NCBI GenBank assembly: GCA_032718565.1
Contig: JAVGVS010000007.1
Location: 5,138,259 to 5,202,258, forward strand
Reading direction: 5' to 3'
DNA: 64,000 nucleotides
Source: Distichodus sexfasciatus
Lineage: Eukaryota > Chordata > Actinopteri > Characiformes > Distichodontidae
The notes under the pieces were generated by a model. The model was not told where the DNA came from. It saw only the letters and a list, made by a program, of their open reading frames with translations, and ran no database searches. Of this stretch, positions 59,816 to 64,000 are shown one piece after another (within the stretch, counting starts at the first letter, position 1; the number at the start of each line of letters is the position of its first letter). The position numbers were made by a program, and so were the translations under genes.

Positions 59816-60070
59816 TAGGAAATAGCACAGGACTTTACTGTCTCTGAGGCAGTGCTGGCATTGACTGCTGATATAATGAAAGCTACTGTTCCCCCTGGCT
59901 CGCACTCTGCTTCTCATTCCTCACGCTTTCGGGTCACTCCGCTTAAAATGCCTCCCTTAATCAGATTTCTGTTAAAAGCCGTAAATAGAATCTGGATTCT
60001 GGTGCCAAGGCACGCTTCTGGTGCACGGCCTGCAGCCCACAAACCTGTTCCTCACTGATGCAACAGACCA
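59816..60070. promoter_or_regulatory. CNE-like block
   Basis: Mixed-complexity, GC-balanced sequence immediately left of the pyrimidine tract. Open frames exist on both strands. Composition only. Confidence 0.3.
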
Positions 60071-60099
60071 ACAAGTGTGTAGTTAGAGTTACATTACCT

Positions 60100-60171
60100 T
60101 CCCTCTCCTCTCGCTCTCGCTCTCTCTCTCTCTCCTTCTTTCTCTCTCTTTCCCTCTCTCTTTTTCTTCGA
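60100..60171. repeat. Pyrimidine (CT)n tract, imperfect
   Basis: About 70 bp of CT-rich repeats. It produces the Arg/Glu/Lys run of the minus-strand frame at 59961-60251. Confidence 0.9.
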
Positions 60172-61260
60172 TGAAACAATGGTTCCTTAGCCAGGAGCTG
60201 TGTGGGTCTACAATCAAGACTTAGAGCCTTGCCTAAATGATCTGTAATCATGTCTCAAATGAGGCAGGATTGATGCATGGACGAACATGGAATTTCAGAC
60301 CCCGAGTTTGTTTCATAGATTATAATTGTGTGTAATTTTGGTAAACCTGATAGCTACGTAATTAACACATGCATGTAGGTCCAACTTGTGGTAATTACTT
60401 GAAGTTCAGTACAGAAAAAGAGATTATATAAATGTCAGCTAATCTACTCATGGCTCTTTTAGAATCTTTGCAAGAACTAAAATGGTTTTTCCTTCTGGCA
60501 AGCTGGAACATGCTAGCTTTTCCATTCCACTCATATGATTCCACTATAATCTCCATCTGGCAAGAGTGCATAAAATGTCATATACTCTGTTAACTCTCCA
60601 CTTAGATGAAAAAGAGAAGATTAAGGTAAAAAATGAGGTGTAAAAATCTCAGTTTTCACCCGGCATGTCCCGTTTAGATTAAGCCTATTTGAACTGGAGG
60701 TACTACTGTGAAAGTAAAACACAAATTAAAAAAATAAAAACACCAACTGATATTATCTCAGCTAATAACACTGTGGGGTCCAGTCTACACTGCTGCTGTT
60801 GATTCTCTAAACATTTACCTATGAAAGGCAGTATTTATCAGGATCTGAGCGGGACTGCTCTGTGGTTCTGGACATGGCCCACGCGCTTCAGCTCAGCAGT
60901 TCATCCTGTTCTTCCATCGTTTCATGCTCAAACTGGCAGAGGATTTATATTTAACACAGCCACACCAAGAAAAATGCCAATACCACCTCTCTCTCTTTCC
61001 TGTCTCCCTCCATCCCTTGTACCAATTCTGTCTACACTTCTATCCCTCCACCCCATCACATTCTCTGTCTCTTGCTCTCTTTTTCTCTCTCCCATCTCTG
61101 TATCCCATTCCCTGCATTCTGAATGTATTACTGTAACCTTCTTCAGCTCAATAAATAGCAGCATTTCACTGATTAGCCCAAATTTTCAGTTCTGTGTCTA
61201 AATAGCATAAATGACATTATCTGGCCACACTCTTTTATGTATTTCCAAATAATTAAACCT
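60172..61260. other. Non-coding sequence
   Basis: A pyrimidine-rich stretch spans about 60980-61110 and explains the Ser/Leu/Pro-rich frame of 126 codons at 60821-61201. No recognisable gene. Confidence 0.5.
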
Positions 61261-61510
61261 TTATGCGTATGAGGATGGCCAGCTTCACTGGGCTCACGCT
61301 GACAAAGTCAGTCTCTCTGATAGGCTTTTAAGGCAATTAAGCTTGAACAATCATTTCTCTTTGCCAGCCCGATACGTCTCTTTCTCTGTTTCCTCAGAAG
61401 AGTCGATTCTCCCACCAGCAGAGACGTTTGCTTGATGAGTGCATCTCGATTAAAATAAATCAGCTCTTTAATGACCCATTGGTACCACTGCAGACAGAGG
61501 AGCATTAACA
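61261..61510. promoter_or_regulatory. CNE-like block (weak)
   Basis: Mixed-complexity sequence with GGCAATTAAGC and CGATTAAAAT strings and no supported coding frame. Confidence 0.3.
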
Positions 61511-61673
61511 GATAATAAGTTGCAGTTTATGGAAATTTCTCAGAAGAGGGAAACCTATCAACTTGTTATTTAAGCATGGTTAACTACATAAATAACAAGG
61601 TGTTTTGGAGGTGTTTTAAGAAAATGATTTACCCTGATTACTACAATTATTAAATAATCAATACCCTAATATT

Positions 61674-61909
61674 ATTCATTGATTCATTATCTGAACAGCT
61701 TATTCCATGTCACGGTCACCGTGACCAGAGACTATTCCGGGACTTTGGGTGCAAGCCAGGGACCAACCCTTGGTGGGTGTCAACACACTGCAGAGCGCAC
61801 ACACACTCATAGAAACTCCATACAGTCCTGGGTTTGACCCGGGGATCTAACCCAGGACTTTCTTGCTGTGAGGCGACAGTGATAACCACCACACCACCAT
61901 GACGCCACC
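61674..61909 (-). mobile_element. DANA/Mermaid-like SINE, minus strand, internally deleted
   Basis: Read on the minus strand it starts near TGGTGGTGTGGTGGTTATC, has the CTCACAGCAAGAAAGTCCTG block and a B-box-like GGGTTAGATCCCCGGG, then the ACCAAGGGTTGGTCCCTGG and end blocks, and a tail of TCAATGAATCAATG type. Part of the central body is missing. The minus-strand frame at 61716-61925 lies inside it and is not a gene. Confidence 0.85.
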
Positions 61910-64000
61910 ACACTCTAATATACATATGTACTAAAAGTAATTTTTATATTATTGCATTATTGATCTTGAAAACAATGTGTTAAAATGATGCTGTGTTTCT
62001 GTTCATAGAGAGAACACCACCACCTAGAGTACAAGTTTGCACACCTCCCTGTTTTATCTTCTCATTTTCACAGATAAGCAGGGGCTTGTAATAGTTGCAG
62101 TCATAATTACACAAATGCTGTAATTTGAAAGTATGCGCTGTTTTTAACAAATACATTCTGGTTAAGCAACATGTTTTATGGATTATTTTAATATGTCATT
62201 AATAATGTGTTCAACCAGTAATATGTTATATCCATATCTGCATTGTGCATGGTCTGAAGTTTCTCAGACTCCATGATAGACGAGGCTATGAAATTTTCTA
62301 GGCCATGCACAATGCAGGTCTTGCTAGAGCCAAATAAGTCTATTATATGCTGTTGTCAGCACCTGACATTTCAGCTGTGATAAAACTCTCAGGTCAGTGC
62401 TGGTGCCACAGAGTGAAATATAGGGAGATGGGCTGTGGTCATGAAAAATACTCAGCAGAGAAACATCAAAAATCTTAAACTTATGTGAATGTCATGACAA
62501 TAAAATTACATCAGCTGATTACCATGTATATACTTGATTTATTCCCTAACTAGTTATAATAATAAACCTTAATACCACCAAAAGGCAATAGAGATTATTC
62601 TTGAATATTTTATAGGACTTATTCGTCTTGCACGTTCTTCTATGTTTGTAATTTTTTATTTATTTCCTTCTTATTATTTCCAGGTTTAATAACATAATCT
62701 TCAACATGGTTGCAGACATTTTAACCACGTTACTTGTATCGTGGTATTTTTGTACAATAGCTTTGGACACTTCTGAGTCTGAATAAAAATCCAAAAGCTA
62801 CAGTAGTTTCTCAAATAAAGGTTATTTATAAGGTGTAATATTCAATATTAGTTCTTTCAAACAGTAATATAAACCATTCCTTTAATTGCACAGTAATGTA
62901 AAAATACATATCATATATATTAAGTAAATTATACTTCAAAACTATTTGTTCAAACTCAAACTCATAATTATTTTTAATCCCCCTGCTAGTATTTATATAT
63001 ATTGGTCACCATGACCATGACTGTGCAGCTACAGCTCAGATGACTGTGCAGCTCAGCACTGCTCAAGGCACCAGGCAAGCGTGTTTGTAATAAGGCAATT
63101 TCTTATTTTCAATCCACAAATAATAAAACCCCAAACAGAAAATGTCCACTATGTATAATAAAATTAGCTCATTATATTCCCCACATTATTTAATTTTTTT
63201 TTTTAACTCATATTTTTGACCTCCACATGCAAACAACTATAACATTACCACTGAAGTCAAATGGGCTGGCATTCCCTTGATGTAAGGCCAAATGTTTTTT
63301 TAAAGAAACAAGCAAAGGAAAATTCGCCGAGCTCAGACCCAGAGGCTGAAACTTCATGTTTCTGTTGAGTGTTATTGCAGCTCAGTGGAGTGACTGTGGT
63401 AATATAACCTTCCACTGACCTGATCTATGGCGAACTGATAAAAACAAACACACTTCTATTTGACTTTTAGACATGCTTCTTTCTCTCACATAACCTCTGC
63501 TATTTTAAACAGAGAGCTCCAAAATCCATCTGATAACACAGCGGGTCACTGAGGCTGCTTGGTGCTGAAGGAAGTATATTAATTAGTGAAAAATAAAAAA
63601 GAAAGCAATTCAAGTGTAAAATGAAATTATATTATTGTATAATATATTAATGAGATTGTATCCCCTAATTGTAATGTAACTTCTGTGGTGTATAGTACTT
63701 GAGTATTTGAACTTCATTATTGTACTTAAAAATATTTTTGTGGACTTAAATAAATTATGTAAATATACAGTATATTACTTTACTTTAACTCCCTATGTGA
63801 CCACTATGTTCATAATGTTCTTTTACTCCACTAGATGTATACAGACAACAGTTGATATTTTCTACATTTTGCTGCCTAATTTTTTTTGCTTTTTTCCCCT
63901 TTGAGGGTGATATCACCACCATGTATGTACCTTTTTATGTAACTGAAGACAACAAGCCCAGGCATTTTCTACTAACTCTGTTCCAACATGAGTACTAAGT
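61910..64000. other. AT-rich non-coding sequence to right edge
   Basis: Apart from the hairpin at 62238 there is only AT-rich sequence. A short direct repeat, ATGACTGTGCAGCT, occurs twice about 24 bp apart near 63016-63053. No exon or mobile element was detected. Confidence 0.5.
62238..62317. repeat. Small hairpin: 15-bp perfect inverted repeat, 50-bp loop
   Basis: CTGCATTGTGCATGG (62238-62252) is the exact reverse complement of 62303-62317. Pairing can continue imperfectly inward. The arm spacing would suit a small hairpin RNA or a decayed MITE; no known microRNA was recognised and no target duplication was found. Confidence 0.6.

Noticed and set aside
59961..60251. Arg/Glu/Lys-repeat protein
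   Set aside because: It is translation of a pyrimidine tract.
60821..61201. 126-codon Ser/Leu/Pro-rich frame resembling a secreted or membrane peptide
   Set aside because: The hydrophobic and Ser-rich part comes from a CT-rich pyrimidine stretch on the coding strand.
63016..63053. Tandem duplication of ATGACTGTGCAGCT as a satellite
   Set aside because: Only two units; too short to call.

Overview
This is a eukaryotic nuclear window, almost certainly from a teleost fish. It is AT-rich and low in gene density. It has long (CA)n, (CT)n, (CTAT)n and (AAT)n microsatellites, two families of tRNA-derived SINEs (one like the DANA/Mermaid group of fish SINEs), the shared 3' tail of a retroposon, and several small non-autonomous DNA transposons. 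There are no operons, Shine-Dalgarno-led genes, rRNA genes, CRISPR arrays or viral genes. Most open frames are chance frames, microsatellite frames (Arg/Glu repeats from CT tracts) or frames through SINEs.

No complete protein-coding gene can be supported. The best coding signal is a candidate last exon at 42431-42595 (+): pyrimidine-rich acceptor, 54 open codons with protein-like composition, a TGA stop and AATAAA signals downstream. A 92-nt candidate internal exon at 9330-9421 (+) ends in phase 0, which is the phase in which 42431 begins, so both could belong to one gene with a 33-kb intron. I do not recognise the protein. Weaker exon-like segments lie at 58663-58750 (+), 54383-54455 (-), 48444-48545 (+) and at the left edge (1-136, +).

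Layout: 1-5400 AT-rich non-coding sequence with one GC-richer patch near 4.6-4.9 kb; 5.4-9.8 kb mixed-complexity blocks that read like conserved non-coding elements (CNEs), interrupted by a TTAA-flanked transposon; 10.2-11.2 kb a SINE cluster; 13-17 kb a CNE-like block between two opposed retroposon tails; 18.35-18.96 kb a 612-bp perfect palindrome built from a SINE, its flank and an (AAT)n tract; 19.4-32.4 kb several CNE-like blocks; 32.5-33.2 kb a 614-bp transposon with 35-bp perfect terminal inverted repeats (TIRs); 39.5-40.3 kb a CNE-like block; 41.5-42.6 kb two SINEs and the candidate terminal exon; 43.8-45.0 kb a 93-bp hAT-type element, a SINE fragment and a long (CTAT)n array; 45.4-49.8 kb CNE-like blocks; 51.2-52 kb a second hAT-type element and a SINE; 54-61.5 kb CNE-like blocks, a SINE and pyrimidine tracts; 61.7-64 kb a SINE, a small hairpin and AT-rich sequence.

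The pattern fits a developmental gene desert, or the long introns of a bystander gene inside a genomic regulatory block. In such regions many non-coding blocks with homeodomain (TAATTA) and octamer (ATGCAAAT) motifs act as distal enhancers. The CNE calls rest on composition and motifs read by eye, without alignment, so they are inference. The palindrome, the TIRs and the target-site duplications were read directly from the sequence.
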